From NCBI GenBank assembly GCA_021805025.1, contig JAJZGF010000009.1:1-64000 (forward strand): a DNA stretch of 64,000 nt. Reading direction: 5' to 3'. The stretch comes from Acidobacteriota bacterium (GTDB lineage Bacteria > Acidobacteriota > Terriglobia > Terriglobales > Acidobacteriaceae). The translations under genes were made by a program, and so were the position numbers. Positions 35,724-45,022 of this stretch are shown here, one piece after another; the stretch's first letter is position 1, and every line of letters starts with the position of its first letter. A model generated the notes under the pieces. That model was not told the origin of the DNA, did not search any database, and was given only the letters and a program-made list of their open reading frames with translations.

Positions 35724-36989
35724 ATGGCATTAGCGCCCAAACCCGAGCTGGAGACTGAGGCGCTGGAGAACGGACTCGATTCGGCTGCCATCCGGGAGCA
35801 ACTGGAGCGCCTCGTCGCCCATCCGCTCTTTGCCAACAGCAAGCGCTATCCGGCCCTGCTGGCCTACGTCGTCGAGCAGACCCTGCTGGGCAATAGTGCC
35901 GATCTGAAAGAACGCTGCATCGGCATCGAGGTTTTTGGGCGCTCGCCCAGCTACGACGCAAACGCTGACCCGGTCGTCCGCATTACCGCGGGCGAGGTCC
36001 GGAAACGCCTCTCGCAGTACTACTACGATGCGAGCCATGCGGGCGAGCCGGTGGTTGAGCTGCCGATCGGTTCGTACGTGCCCGTCTTTCGTGCATCGGA
36101 ACCGCCGCCCGAACCCACCAGCACGGCGCCGGCAGTTGAGATTGTTGCTGCGCCTGTGCCGGTCGCCGCAGAGCGCCCCTGGCGGCTGCGCTGGGGGGTC
36201 GTGACCGTCCTGGTACTGCTCGCCGCAGTCGCCGGCGTGGATCTGGGGCGTCGTTATCCGCCTGTGCCTCCGCCGCCGAAGCCTTCGAATTTTGACCGGT
36301 TCTGGCAGCCGGTGACCTCCAGCGCCAACCCGGCCACGTTTTGTCTGGGTGAGCCCTCAAAGAATATCGACGTGGACACCATCAATAACATGGACGCGCC
36401 CGTTCCGCCCGCCCAGTCCGCGCCTCTCTATGTCCGGCTGCACTACTCCGGCAATCTCGCCCTGGCTGACGTGATTACACTGACGCGCACGGCGGCGGCG
36501 CTGGAGACGCGCCACAAGACCTTCCGCGTCGTGCCCGCATCAGACGCCACCTTCAGTCAATTGCGCGAAGGGCCGGTTGTGCTCATCGGCGCATTCGACA
36601 ATATCTGGACGCTGCGAGTGACGCAAAAGCTGCGTTTCGGGTTCGAGTCAGAAGACGGGGTCGCGCTGCTGGTGGATCGTAAGAGCAACAAGAAGACTAC
36701 CTGGGCCACGGCATGGGATTTGCCCTATCAGAAGCTCTCGCGCGATTACGCCATCGTGGCGCGCATCCAGGACAGCACTACCGGGCAGCCCGTCATCATA
36801 GCCGCGGGCATCTCAGAAGAAGGCACGGAAGCAGCGGGCGAAATTCTCTACAATCCGGTCTATCTGGATTCGCTGCTGGCCAAGGCTCCCGCGGACTGGG
36901 AGCGTAAAAACATGGAGGCCGTCATTGAAACACAAGTGATTCAAGGTCACTCCGGCCCGCCCAATGTACTTGCCGTTGAAACCTGGTAA
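35724..36989 (+). CDS. Membrane protein with a CadC-like N-terminal acidobacterial domain, function unknown
   Basis: A 421-residue protein. The N-terminal part (about 20-110) holds the pattern IREQLERLVAHPLFANSKRY, LKERCIGIEVFGRSPSYD and DPVVRITAGEVRKRL. I associate this pattern with a group of acidobacterial proteins that often join it to a CadC/TolB-like output region. One transmembrane helix (about 150-172) separates it from an outer domain of about 250 residues without a recognised fold. ATG 35724 has AAGGAG six nt upstream; ATG 35667 is an upstream alternative without a good site. A sensor or signalling role is plausible but not shown. Confidence 0.7.
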   Translation: MALAPKPELETEALENGLDSAAIREQLERLVAHPLFANSKRYPALLAYVVEQTLLGNSADLKERCIGIEVFGRSPSYDANADPVVRITAGEVRKRLSQYYYDASHAGEPVVELPIGSYVPVFRASEPPPEPTSTAPAVEIVAAPVPVAAERPWRLRWGVVTVLVLLAAVAGVDLGRRYPPVPPPPKPSNFDRFWQPVTSSANPATFCLGEPSKNIDVDTINNMDAPVPPAQSAPLYVRLHYSGNLALADVITLTRTAAALETRHKTFRVVPASDATFSQLREGPVVLIGAFDNIWTLRVTQKLRFGFESEDGVALLVDRKSNKKTTWATAWDLPYQKLSRDYAIVARIQDSTTGQPVIIAAGISEEGTEAAGEILYNPVYLDSLLAKAPADWERKNMEAVIETQVIQGHSGPPNVLAVETW

Positions 36990-37223
36990 GTCCGGATCGC
37001 AAACCTGCAACAAGTGATGCAAGGGAACGCTGCAGACTGACTGTATCCGCGATCAGCGCGCAGGTTTCGCCTCCCAGGCGGAAGGCTTCTGCTCTGCTGT
37101 CAAGAAATACAACAGACCGTCCGCAGGAGCTATAAGGCTCAAGCAGAAGACAACATCGGCGGCCAGTTGCTTCTCTCCGTCCGCGCGAGTTGCGGGAAAA
37201 CATTCTTCCGCGCGTGGCGCGAA

Positions 37224-37454
37224 CTATTTGGTCTTGGACTTCTGTGCCGCCCAGCGCCTGCGCTGCGCATCGGCAATGCGCTTGCGGGCGTCGGCGCTCA
37301 ACACGCGCTTTTTGGGAGCCTTAACGACGGCATCCTTGACGGCGCGCACAATTCCCTTAGTCGTTACCAGGCCCGTCCTGGACAAAAGCTTACGAACCTC
37401 AGTAAGCTTTGCAATTTCAGCATCAATCAGAGCGAGTATCGAGTCGGTTGCCAT
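37224..37454 (-). CDS. Small basic Lys/Arg-rich protein
   Basis: A 76-residue, strongly basic protein. The first 30 residues form a helix (ILALIDAEIAKLTEVRKLL); the second half carries KRVLSADARKRIADAQRRRWAAQK, a pattern I recall from small acidobacterial proteins and resembling nucleoid or nucleic-acid-binding tails. Function unknown. It is a solitary gene between two larger ones on either side, the downstream neighbour in its own direction being a convergent plus-strand gene. Confidence 0.7.
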   Translation of the reverse strand: MATDSILALIDAEIAKLTEVRKLLSRTGLVTTKGIVRAVKDAVVKAPKKRVLSADARKRIADAQRRRWAAQKSKTK

Positions 37455-37533
37455 GCTTAAAGCATAAATCAGATTCGCGCGACTGCATAATCGCTCTCAC
37501 TTATCCGCCACTTACAGTCGCAGTGTTGTCGCA

Positions 37534-39399
37534 TCAGTCTGCTTTGCCGATCGTCTTGTCTTTGTATGCCTTCTCAAGGACGCTGAAGGCTAACTTCTTC
37601 TGTCCTTGATCAGAGACGAGTCCCTTGCGATTGAATTCATCCTGAATGCCGGTGAGCGGGCGATTCGGCGAACGGAAGTCCATCAGCACCCATGGGCTCA
37701 TTCCGCGCAGTTGCGGAATCTTGTTCAACATGGGCAACTGGTGGCGAAAGACCTCGGCCTGATACTCCTCGGTCCAGCGCTCATCCTTGCTCCCGTGCAG
37801 ACCGGCCTTTGCGCCCGCGCCAAATTCGCTCACGATCAGCGGCTTCTGATAATCAATCTTCCACTGCGTTGTGTCGGCGAGATCCGGATGTCCTTCGTAC
37901 CATCCGATGTATTCATTGATGCCGATCACGTCGAGCGTGTGCCCCAATGGATCATCCACAATCTTGGTATGGCCCTCGGTGCGCACCAGCAGCGCCGCTG
38001 TAATCAACCGTGTTGGATCAAGCGACCGCGCGTGGCTGGCCTCTGTCTCGATAAACCTGGTGCGCTCCGGCGTATTCGGCGTCTCGTTCGCCATCGACCA
38101 CAGGATGATGGCGGAGTGGTTGCGCGACGTATTGATCTCCTCGTCTAACTGCTGCTCGGCCTTGGCCAGTACCTTCGGGTTATCAAACTCGAGCGCCCAG
38201 TAAACAGGATTTTCTGACCATACAAGCAGGCCAAGCCGGTCCGCGGCACGCAGCATCGTCTCATCGTGGGGATAGTGCGCGAGCCGCACATAGTTACATC
38301 CCAGTTCCTTGGCCCAGCCGAGCAACGTATCCGCGTCCTGATCGGAATAGGCGCGACCCGTGCGATAGGGAGCCTCAGCATGGATCGCCACGCCGCGCAG
38401 GAAGATTGGTTTGCCGTTCAGCAGAATCTCCGTGCCGCGCGTTTCAATTGTGCGGAAGCCCATCAACTCGTGCACTGCGTCTCCGCCCGCACTCAGGTCA
38501 ACCTTGTAGAGCTTTGGCTCTTCGGGCGTCCAGCGCTGCAGGCCATTTACACTCATCCGCACCAGCGCCTTGCCGTCCGCATCGGTGATGGCCGTGGCCC
38601 TGGCGCCTAACTCCGGAATAGAAACCTCGACCTTCTCCCCAGGAGGGCCGTCCATCACATGCACCCAGCCTTCAATCACCGAACCCTCGCCGCGATCCAG
38701 ATGCAGGTCATACTGGTCGATGAAGGTCTCTGGCACTTCAATCAGGGAAACTTCGCGGATAAGTCCACCGTAGTTCCACCAATCGGTCTGCAGCGTCGGC
38801 ACGTTATCTTCATGCCGCGTGTTGTCCACGGCGGCCACTACAAAGTTGGAGCCGTCATGGAGCGCCACGGTAACATCGCAGGCAAATGCGGTGTAACCGC
38901 CTTCGTGCTCGCAGACCTTCTGTCCGTTGACCCAGAACCACGAGCGATAGTTGGCAGCGCCGACGCGTAGATAGACGTGGTCATGCGGCTTGGCTGCGTA
39001 GGTAAAGTCGCGTTCGTACCACATGGGCCCCTCGTAGTAGAGCAGGGACGCGCGCTGCGTATTCCAGTCGCCGGGCACCTTCAACTTTGGCGCTTTGGCG
39101 AAGTCGTACTCCGTGGGAAACGGATCGTCCGGTTGTGCCTTCCGATTCAGAAACCAGCCGTTTTTCTTCTCTTCATGATGGAAGCTAAAGAGGCCGGAAA
39201 AATACGGATCGGCAATCGAACCCCACTCGCCATTGAGAGACGTGGCCGGCCGCCGGTCTGCGCCCGTGAGCACAATGGGCGCCGAGACGGCCTGTGCCGC
39301 GCATACCATCGCGGACAAGGCCGCAACCCCGATGAGAGTCATAACAAGACACGACTGCGTCATCACGGGCGCAGAGTAGCGGGCAAAGCAAGGCTTCAT
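37534..39399 (-). CDS. Exported GH2 glycosidase (beta-glucuronidase/galactosidase-like)
   Basis: A 621-residue family 2 glycoside hydrolase. A signal peptide starts at ATG 39399 (preceded by GAGGAA); ATG 39363 is an alternative. The sugar-binding jelly-roll domain begins SLNGEWGSIADPY, with WYERDFTY and HEGGYTAFACDVT; an Ig-like domain follows. The TIM barrel has LRGVAIHAEAPYR, NYVRLAHYPHDE, the acid/base Glu in WSMANETPN and the nucleophile Glu in PLIVSEFGAG. The length fits beta-glucuronidase-type enzymes. The precise sugar cannot be told from sequence. With bglX it suggests growth on plant or microbial polysaccharides. Confidence 0.9.
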   Translation of the reverse strand: MKPCFARYSAPVMTQSCLVMTLIGVAALSAMVCAAQAVSAPIVLTGADRRPATSLNGEWGSIADPYFSGLFSFHHEEKKNGWFLNRKAQPDDPFPTEYDFAKAPKLKVPGDWNTQRASLLYYEGPMWYERDFTYAAKPHDHVYLRVGAANYRSWFWVNGQKVCEHEGGYTAFACDVTVALHDGSNFVVAAVDNTRHEDNVPTLQTDWWNYGGLIREVSLIEVPETFIDQYDLHLDRGEGSVIEGWVHVMDGPPGEKVEVSIPELGARATAITDADGKALVRMSVNGLQRWTPEEPKLYKVDLSAGGDAVHELMGFRTIETRGTEILLNGKPIFLRGVAIHAEAPYRTGRAYSDQDADTLLGWAKELGCNYVRLAHYPHDETMLRAADRLGLLVWSENPVYWALEFDNPKVLAKAEQQLDEEINTSRNHSAIILWSMANETPNTPERTRFIETEASHARSLDPTRLITAALLVRTEGHTKIVDDPLGHTLDVIGINEYIGWYEGHPDLADTTQWKIDYQKPLIVSEFGAGAKAGLHGSKDERWTEEYQAEVFRHQLPMLNKIPQLRGMSPWVLMDFRSPNRPLTGIQDEFNRKGLVSDQGQKKLAFSVLEKAYKDKTIGKAD

Positions 39400-39604
39400 G
39401 CCGGTTCCTCGATAAGTACTGGAGTCTCCAGAAGGCGATGCGCCGGTACAGCGTCGTCCCGCGGCATCTCTCAGTGGACTGACCATCTTAGCCCTCGCGC
39501 CGCTTCCTGCACAATGCGTGCCTTCGGCTTGCCAAGCGCGGTTCCGGGTGGCGATACTGCTTTTGGCGCATCCTCATCGCCATACTCCTGTTCGCGAGAG
39601 TTCC

Positions 39605-40396
39605 GTGACACCTGACCTGCTGACTGCGCGCCTGGTGCGCAAGCAATGTCTCTCCGCAAGCGCACAGTGCTTCCATCTCGACTTCGTGCTCGATGGACAG
39701 GAGGACTTTGTCTTCACGCCGGGCCAGTTCGTCTCTGTGGTTGCCCAGGACGCAGGCGGCAAGCAGCAGATGCGCGCCTACTCCATCGCATCGGCTCCGC
39801 ACGGCAATCGATTTGCGCTGTGCCTGAACCGCGTGGAGGACGGCTTCTTTTCCAATCGACTGGCCGACATGCAGACCGGCGACACAATGCGGATACAGAG
39901 CCCGCTCGGCTACTTTACGCTGCGCGAGCCGCTCACGGATTCGATTCTCATCGCGACCGGCACGGGCATCGCGCCCATGCGCGGCTTTGTGCAGTGGCTG
40001 TTTCCCTCTGATGGACCAGACCGCAGCGGCGGCCTCCGGATCTGGCTCATCTATGGAACGCGGCACGCGACGGAGTTGTACTATCGCGACGAATTCGAGG
40101 CCGTGTCCGCGCGCCATGCCAACTTCCACTACCTGCCCACGATCAGCCGCGCTGCGGCAGAGTGGTCCGGCCTCCGCGGCTATGTGCAGGAGCATGTTGT
40201 GCGAGTTCTGGCGGAGCGTGGCGCAGGCTTGCAGCAACCCGCGCCTGCACCGGAGCAGGCTACGCCCGCAGCCGGCGGAAGCTTTGACATCCACGCGTAT
40301 GTCTGCGGATTGAGCCCCATGATCAATGCGGTTCGCGAGAGACTCAAGGAACTCGGCTGGAACCGCAAGCAGATCATCACCGAGCGCTACGACTAG
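39605..40396 (+). CDS. Ferredoxin/flavodoxin-NADP+ reductase
   Basis: A 263-residue FAD enzyme of the FNR superfamily. The FAD-binding domain includes TPGQFVSVVAQD and RAYSIASAPHGN (the RxYS motif); the NAD(P) domain has IATGTGIAPMRGFVQWL, LIYGTRHATELYY and VCGLSPMI near the C-terminus, ending ITERYD. GTG 39605 is the start that fits the family; the frame is open to 39518. A Pro/Ala insert at about 215-228 (QPAPAPEQATPAAGG) is unusual. Convergent with the EF-G paralogue. Confidence 0.88.
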   Translation: MTPDLLTARLVRKQCLSASAQCFHLDFVLDGQEDFVFTPGQFVSVVAQDAGGKQQMRAYSIASAPHGNRFALCLNRVEDGFFSNRLADMQTGDTMRIQSPLGYFTLREPLTDSILIATGTGIAPMRGFVQWLFPSDGPDRSGGLRIWLIYGTRHATELYYRDEFEAVSARHANFHYLPTISRAAAEWSGLRGYVQEHVVRVLAERGAGLQQPAPAPEQATPAAGGSFDIHAYVCGLSPMINAVRERLKELGWNRKQIITERYD

Positions 40397-40422
40397 GGCC
40401 CGGCGATGACCTGCTGCTGCGG

Positions 40423-42573
40423 TTACTCTTCTTCTTCCTCCACCGGCCGCCTGGCGTTGGCCAGTATCTTGTCGGCCACCAGTTGCGGAACGATGTCGTA
40501 GTGGTCCATCTCCATGTGGTAGCTGCCCTTGCCCTGAGTCATTGAGGTGAGCAGAGTGCCGTACGTCAGCATCTCCGCCATGGGGACCTCGGCGTTGATG
40601 ACAGTCGTGCGACCCTTGGACTCCATGCCTTGCACGCGGCCGCGGCGGCCGTTCAGGTCGCCCATCAGGGTTCCGGCAAACTCGTCCGGCGCCTCGATCT
40701 CGACCTTCATGACGGGTTCAAGCAGACAGGGTTTGGCTGACTCCATGCACTTGCGGAAGGCCAGCCGCCCGGCCATCTTGAACGACATTTCGTTCGAGTC
40801 CACGTCGTGATAGCTGCCGTCGAAGACTGTCACTTTGAAGTCCACCACGGGAAAGCCTGCCAGGTAGCCGCGCGCCGCGGATTCCACAATGCCTTTCTCG
40901 ACGGCCGGAATGAACTGCCGCGGAATCGCTCCGCCAAAGACCTCATTGGCGAACTCGAAGCCACCGCCGCGCGGCATAGGCTCCATGCGGATCTTGCAGT
41001 CGCCAAACTGCCCGTGGCCGCCGGTCTGCTTCTTGTGCCGCCCCTGTGCCTCGGCCCGCCCGCGGATCGTCTCACGGTAGGGCACCTTGGGTGCTTTCAG
41101 CGTGACCTCGGCGTGGTAGCGCTTCTTGAGCCGCGAGACAATCGCCTCAATGTGCGGCTGGCCGGCTCCGGCGATGAGAAATTCATTCGTCATGGGATCG
41201 CGATAGAAGCGAATCAGCAGATCCTCTTCCATCAGCTTGTGGATGGCGGGCGCCAGCTTGTCTTCATCGGCGCGGGTCTTGGGCTCAATGGCGTAGGTCA
41301 TCGCGGGCTCGGGTGGAACGGCGAGTTCCACCTGGATCTCCGCGCCCTTCAGGCCCAGCGTATCGCCGGTAAAGGTCTCGCGCAGCTTGGCAACCGCGCC
41401 CAGATCTCCCGCGTGCAGTTCGGCTACTTCCACCGCCTTGCGCCCTTGCATCACGCTCAGGTGCGAGAGCCGCTCCTGACCGCGACGGGTGTAGTTCTCG
41501 AGCGTCGCATCGTTTTTCACCACACCGCTGACGACCTTGAAAAAGCTGATGCGGCCTGAAAAGGGGTCCGTCATGGTCTTGAAGACCAGCAACGCAGTAG
41601 GCTCGGCGTCGTCTACTTTGCGGAAGAAGGTGCTATTGTCGGCAGTGTCGGCTTCGTCTCCGTGGGCGGCCGCAGCCTGCATCGCTATCGCCTTGAACGC
41701 AAAGGGCGCGCGCTCAATGGGCGCGGGACAGTAGACCTTGATGAAGTCCAGCAGGTGGTCGGCAGCCATATTGGCCAGCCCGCTCGAAAAGAGTACAGGG
41801 AAGATCCGGTCCTCGCGGATGGCCTCGTGCAGCGCGGTGATCAGGTGCTGCTCGGGGATCGTGCCTTCGGCAAAGAACTCCTCCATCAGCTCGTCTTTGC
41901 CTTCGGCCACCAGTTCCACCAGCGCCTCATGCGCGGCCTTGGCCTGCGCGGACAGGCTGGCGGGAATCTCGCCGGTGATCTTGCCGTGACCATCGCCGCC
42001 GGGTGTGTAATAAAAAGCCTCCATGGTCACCAGGTCCACCACGCCGTGGAAGCCCTGCGCATCGGAGATGGGCAACTGGACGGGCACGCAGTTGCGTCCC
42101 CAGCGATCATGCAAATCGTCGATGAGTGCGCTCAGCCCGCCCCCGCCGCCGGCCTTGGGATGGTCCATCTGATTGATGACGACGATGCGGGGGACGTTCG
42201 CCTCTTCGGCATACTTCCACACCCGCTCGGTCACCGGTTCCACACCATTCTGCGCGTTCACCACCACGATGGCAGCCTCCACGGGCAGCAGGGCAGCGCG
42301 GGCTTCGTGCGAAAACATGTGGAATCCAGGCGTGTCGACGAAGTTGATCTTCACGCCCTGCCACTCGGCAAAGGCGACTGCATTCTGCATGGTGATGCCG
42401 CGGGCTACTTCTTCTTCGTCATACGCGGTCACGGCGGAGCCGTCTGCTACGCGGCCCTGGGTCGGGGTCATCCTGGCGGCATGCAGCAAAGCGGCAATCA
42501 ATGTGCTCTTGCCGCTGTGCGCATGCCCCACTACAGCTACGTTGCGGATCTCACTTCCCTGGTACGTTTTCAT
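40423..42573 (-). CDS. EF-G-like GTPase (FusA paralogue)
   Basis: A 716-residue EF-G family protein with an altered G1 motif: GHAHSGKS at residues 16-23 instead of the GHIDHGKT of canonical EF-G. DTPGF (G3) and NQMD (G4) are retained. Domains II to V are present: FKTMTDPFSGRISFFKVVSG, YRETIRGRAEAQGRHKKQTGG, ANEVFGGAIPRQFIPAVEKG and the final MLTYGTLLTSMTQGKGSYHMEMDHYD. Such paralogues (EF-G2-like) are common beside the main fusA and have an unclear, probably ribosome-related role. A good ribosome-binding site, TAGGAG, precedes the start. The canonical fusA is not in this window. Confidence 0.9.
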   Translation of the reverse strand: MKTYQGSEIRNVAVVGHAHSGKSTLIAALLHAARMTPTQGRVADGSAVTAYDEEEVARGITMQNAVAFAEWQGVKINFVDTPGFHMFSHEARAALLPVEAAIVVVNAQNGVEPVTERVWKYAEEANVPRIVVINQMDHPKAGGGGGLSALIDDLHDRWGRNCVPVQLPISDAQGFHGVVDLVTMEAFYYTPGGDGHGKITGEIPASLSAQAKAAHEALVELVAEGKDELMEEFFAEGTIPEQHLITALHEAIREDRIFPVLFSSGLANMAADHLLDFIKVYCPAPIERAPFAFKAIAMQAAAAHGDEADTADNSTFFRKVDDAEPTALLVFKTMTDPFSGRISFFKVVSGVVKNDATLENYTRRGQERLSHLSVMQGRKAVEVAELHAGDLGAVAKLRETFTGDTLGLKGAEIQVELAVPPEPAMTYAIEPKTRADEDKLAPAIHKLMEEDLLIRFYRDPMTNEFLIAGAGQPHIEAIVSRLKKRYHAEVTLKAPKVPYRETIRGRAEAQGRHKKQTGGHGQFGDCKIRMEPMPRGGGFEFANEVFGGAIPRQFIPAVEKGIVESAARGYLAGFPVVDFKVTVFDGSYHDVDSNEMSFKMAGRLAFRKCMESAKPCLLEPVMKVEIEAPDEFAGTLMGDLNGRRGRVQGMESKGRTTVINAEVPMAEMLTYGTLLTSMTQGKGSYHMEMDHYDIVPQLVADKILANARRPVEEEEE

Positions 42574-42969
42574 GTTGTTTCTCCTAAAAGAAATGCACCT
42601 GCGCGCGCCGTCCGGGGTTGGGCCGGCACCGTTTGGCGTTGATAAGGCTGGGCGCCTGCTTGCGTGCGATGCGTCGCAAGGTCAATGGATGAGTCGAGGG
42701 TGAACACGTATGGGCGGCACAGGGACCTCGTAGTGGCGTCCGCAAGGACGTCAGCGGGTCCGGATTTCCGGGCTTGAGGGCCCGGTCTGCCGTCTTCCTC
42801 ATCCATGTCGAGGCACTCCGGCAGGCGCCTGGAGGCGGGATAGGGTACGATTCCGCCGGGCGTCCGTGGCTAAGTAGCGGATGCTATCACACGCGGAGCG
42901 GGAGCGTCCTGTGACCCGGCGCACAGGGTGAAACGCGCTGCCGTATGTGCCGGGGGATTGGGCTTGCGG
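42574..42969 (-). other. Structured 5' region of the EF-G-like gene, no protein gene
   Basis: Almost 400 nt without a credible gene. Read on either strand it holds several hairpins, e.g. CGTCC-GCAA-GGACG inside GGACC/GGTCC near 42718-42762 and CCGGGC/GCCCGG near 42767-42784. This could be a structured leader or a small RNA, but there is no family signature. Confidence 0.35.
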
Positions 42970-45018
42970 CTACCAGTGCAGGATGGGGACCAGGGCGGAA
43001 TAGTCATCGGTCCAGAGTTGCAGCCCCGGCTTCTCCGCAGGCTTTCGCACGTGACCGGCGACGCCGGGCCGGCTGAAGAACGTTGCGTCACCGGTCAGCA
43101 GCATCCAGGTGGCGTTGAATTCGCCCCGCTCGTCGTTGGCAAAACTTGATACGCGCATCGCCTGCATGCCCGCGGCCCCGGCGAGCAGAGCGATGGCCGG
43201 TTCCAGATCCACATGCTGATTTGAGATATGAAAGGCAAGGATGCCGCCGGGAGCCAGATGGCTTCGATAGAGGGCCACGGCCTGCGTGGTCAGCAGGTGC
43301 AGCGGTATGGCGTCGCCGGAGAATGCGTCGACCACCAGCACGTCAAAGTTCTGCGGCTTCTCACCGGCGAGCGATAACCTGCCGTCGCCATCGGTCACGC
43401 GAATCTGCGCACCCGAATCGCGAAGGTAGGTAAAGACGTTCTGGGCAATGGGCGCAACCGCGGGATTGATCTCGTAAAAGCGGATGCGGTCTCCGGGTCG
43501 CCCGTAGGCGGCCAGCGTTCCCGCGCCCAGGCCGATGACCCCGATGTTGCGCGGACGGCCCTGACAGCAAAAGCGGAGCGCCAGCCCTACGCCCGAGTCC
43601 TCAGCATAATAAGTTGTCGGCGTTGTGCGGAGCGCCTCTGTTGCAAAGATCTGGGTGCCGTGCTGAATGGTTCCATTGGTAAGCGTTCGCACCGTTGCTC
43701 CGGGGTAGCTGTGGCCCTGGGTCACGCGCAGGCTGCCGTAGAAGTTGCGGACAGCGGCGATTGTGGAGCGCTCGTAGGCGATGTGAATCCATGAGACCAA
43801 CACGGCCAGCAGAATGCTGGCAACGGACCAGAGCAGGCGCTGCTGCCAGCCGCTGCTCCAGGTTACAGCCAGCGCCAGCAGCGCGGTGACAAGAAACGTA
43901 AGCGCCAGATCGTAGTTAAAGCGGAAGAGAAGCGGCAAAGCAATGCCGATGACAAACGAACCCAGAGCGCCGCCTGCGGCAAAGAGAAGATAAAAGAGAG
44001 TGGACTCCGATGCGCGCCGAGGACGAAGCGCGTATGCCTCACTGTGAAGGAAGTAGCAGGCGATGAGAGTCTCCAATAGAAAGAAGACGATGCCGATGCG
44101 AAGCGGCAGAGAAACGTCCACCTGGACCAGCATGTAGGCAAGACCGCCGAGCATCACGATCAGAAGCCGGGTGACGATGCCGCGCGGCACCAGGCGCTGA
44201 AACTGGAATGCCAGGATCAAGCTGATGAGGTAGGCCGCGAGGGGCAGAATCCAAAGCAGGGGAATGGCCGCGACGTTGGACGTCAAGTGGCTGGTGACGG
44301 CGCTCAATTGCATGGCCGCGCCCATGGGCAGCAGCACCCACAGCAGCTTGTGGCTCAGCGGAGATGCGGGGAGCCTGTCCCCTTCTTCCGCGATTGCCTG
44401 CGGAACGGCACGGACCTCGGAACGCATCAGCAGCGTCAACCGTGCCGATAGAAGCGCAAAGGCTGCAAAGGCGCAGGCCCAGACAAGCCTTTGCGCCCGC
44501 AGTGTGAGATGGGGCTCGATCAGGCCTGGATACAGGCCCAGAGCCAGCAGAGATGCGAGATTGGACAGCGCGAAGAAGCGATACGGAATGCCGGCGGACT
44601 GCAGACGGGACCACCAGAACTGCAGGAGCGGACTGGTGGCGCCGAGCATCAGGAACGGAAGGCCGATCCACGCGCTCAGCGCGGCAAAGACCGTTGTGAC
44701 CGGATGACCGGAACCGCTGCCTGGGCTGATGCTGCGCACGGCCCAGGCAAACGTAGCCGCGGCAGATAGCAGCAGGAGAAGGAAGTGCAGGTTCCATCGC
44801 TCACTGCGCGTGAGCCAGTGCGCATAGAGATAAGCGCAGACCAGCGCGGTCTGAAAGAAGACCAGGCAGGTGATCCATACGGAGGCCGATCCCCCGAGCA
44901 ACGGCAACAATTGCTTGGCTGCAACAGGCTCAACGAGAAAGAGCAGAAAGGAGCCGAGAAAGACCGCGCCTCCAAACAAAAGTCGCAGGCTGAGGATGCG
45001 AACCTTTGGCGTCGGCAT
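42970..45018 (-). CDS. Membrane-integrated spermidine-synthase-like protein
   Basis: A protein of about 682 residues. The N-terminal two thirds hold about 12 membrane helices, beginning LLFGGAVFLGSFLLFLVEPVAAKQLLPLLGG, a start typical of the fused MFS/spermidine synthase family. The C-terminal part is a Rossmann methyltransferase-like domain: NIGVIGLGAGTLAAYGRPGD, FYEINPAVAPIA, VTDGDGRLSL and FDVLVVDAFSGDAIPLHLLT. Polyamine synthesis is unproven for this fused type. The ATG at 45018 is 4 nt after purF; the frame extends upstream into purF to 45054. Confidence 0.85.
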   Translation of the reverse strand: MPTPKVRILSLRLLFGGAVFLGSFLLFLVEPVAAKQLLPLLGGSASVWITCLVFFQTALVCAYLYAHWLTRSERWNLHFLLLLLSAAATFAWAVRSISPGSGSGHPVTTVFAALSAWIGLPFLMLGATSPLLQFWWSRLQSAGIPYRFFALSNLASLLALGLYPGLIEPHLTLRAQRLVWACAFAAFALLSARLTLLMRSEVRAVPQAIAEEGDRLPASPLSHKLLWVLLPMGAAMQLSAVTSHLTSNVAAIPLLWILPLAAYLISLILAFQFQRLVPRGIVTRLLIVMLGGLAYMLVQVDVSLPLRIGIVFFLLETLIACYFLHSEAYALRPRRASESTLFYLLFAAGGALGSFVIGIALPLLFRFNYDLALTFLVTALLALAVTWSSGWQQRLLWSVASILLAVLVSWIHIAYERSTIAAVRNFYGSLRVTQGHSYPGATVRTLTNGTIQHGTQIFATEALRTTPTTYYAEDSGVGLALRFCCQGRPRNIGVIGLGAGTLAAYGRPGDRIRFYEINPAVAPIAQNVFTYLRDSGAQIRVTDGDGRLSLAGEKPQNFDVLVVDAFSGDAIPLHLLTTQAVALYRSHLAPGGILAFHISNQHVDLEPAIALLAGAAGMQAMRVSSFANDERGEFNATWMLLTGDATFFSRPGVAGHVRKPAEKPGLQLWTDDYSALVPILHW

Positions 45019-45022
45019 GGGG

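Noticed and set aside
42720-42760. Tetraloop hairpin as an SRP RNA or tmRNA candidate
   Set aside because: Lacks the conserved SRP apical loop (GGTCAGGxCCGGAAGGAAGC-like) and any tRNA-like domain.
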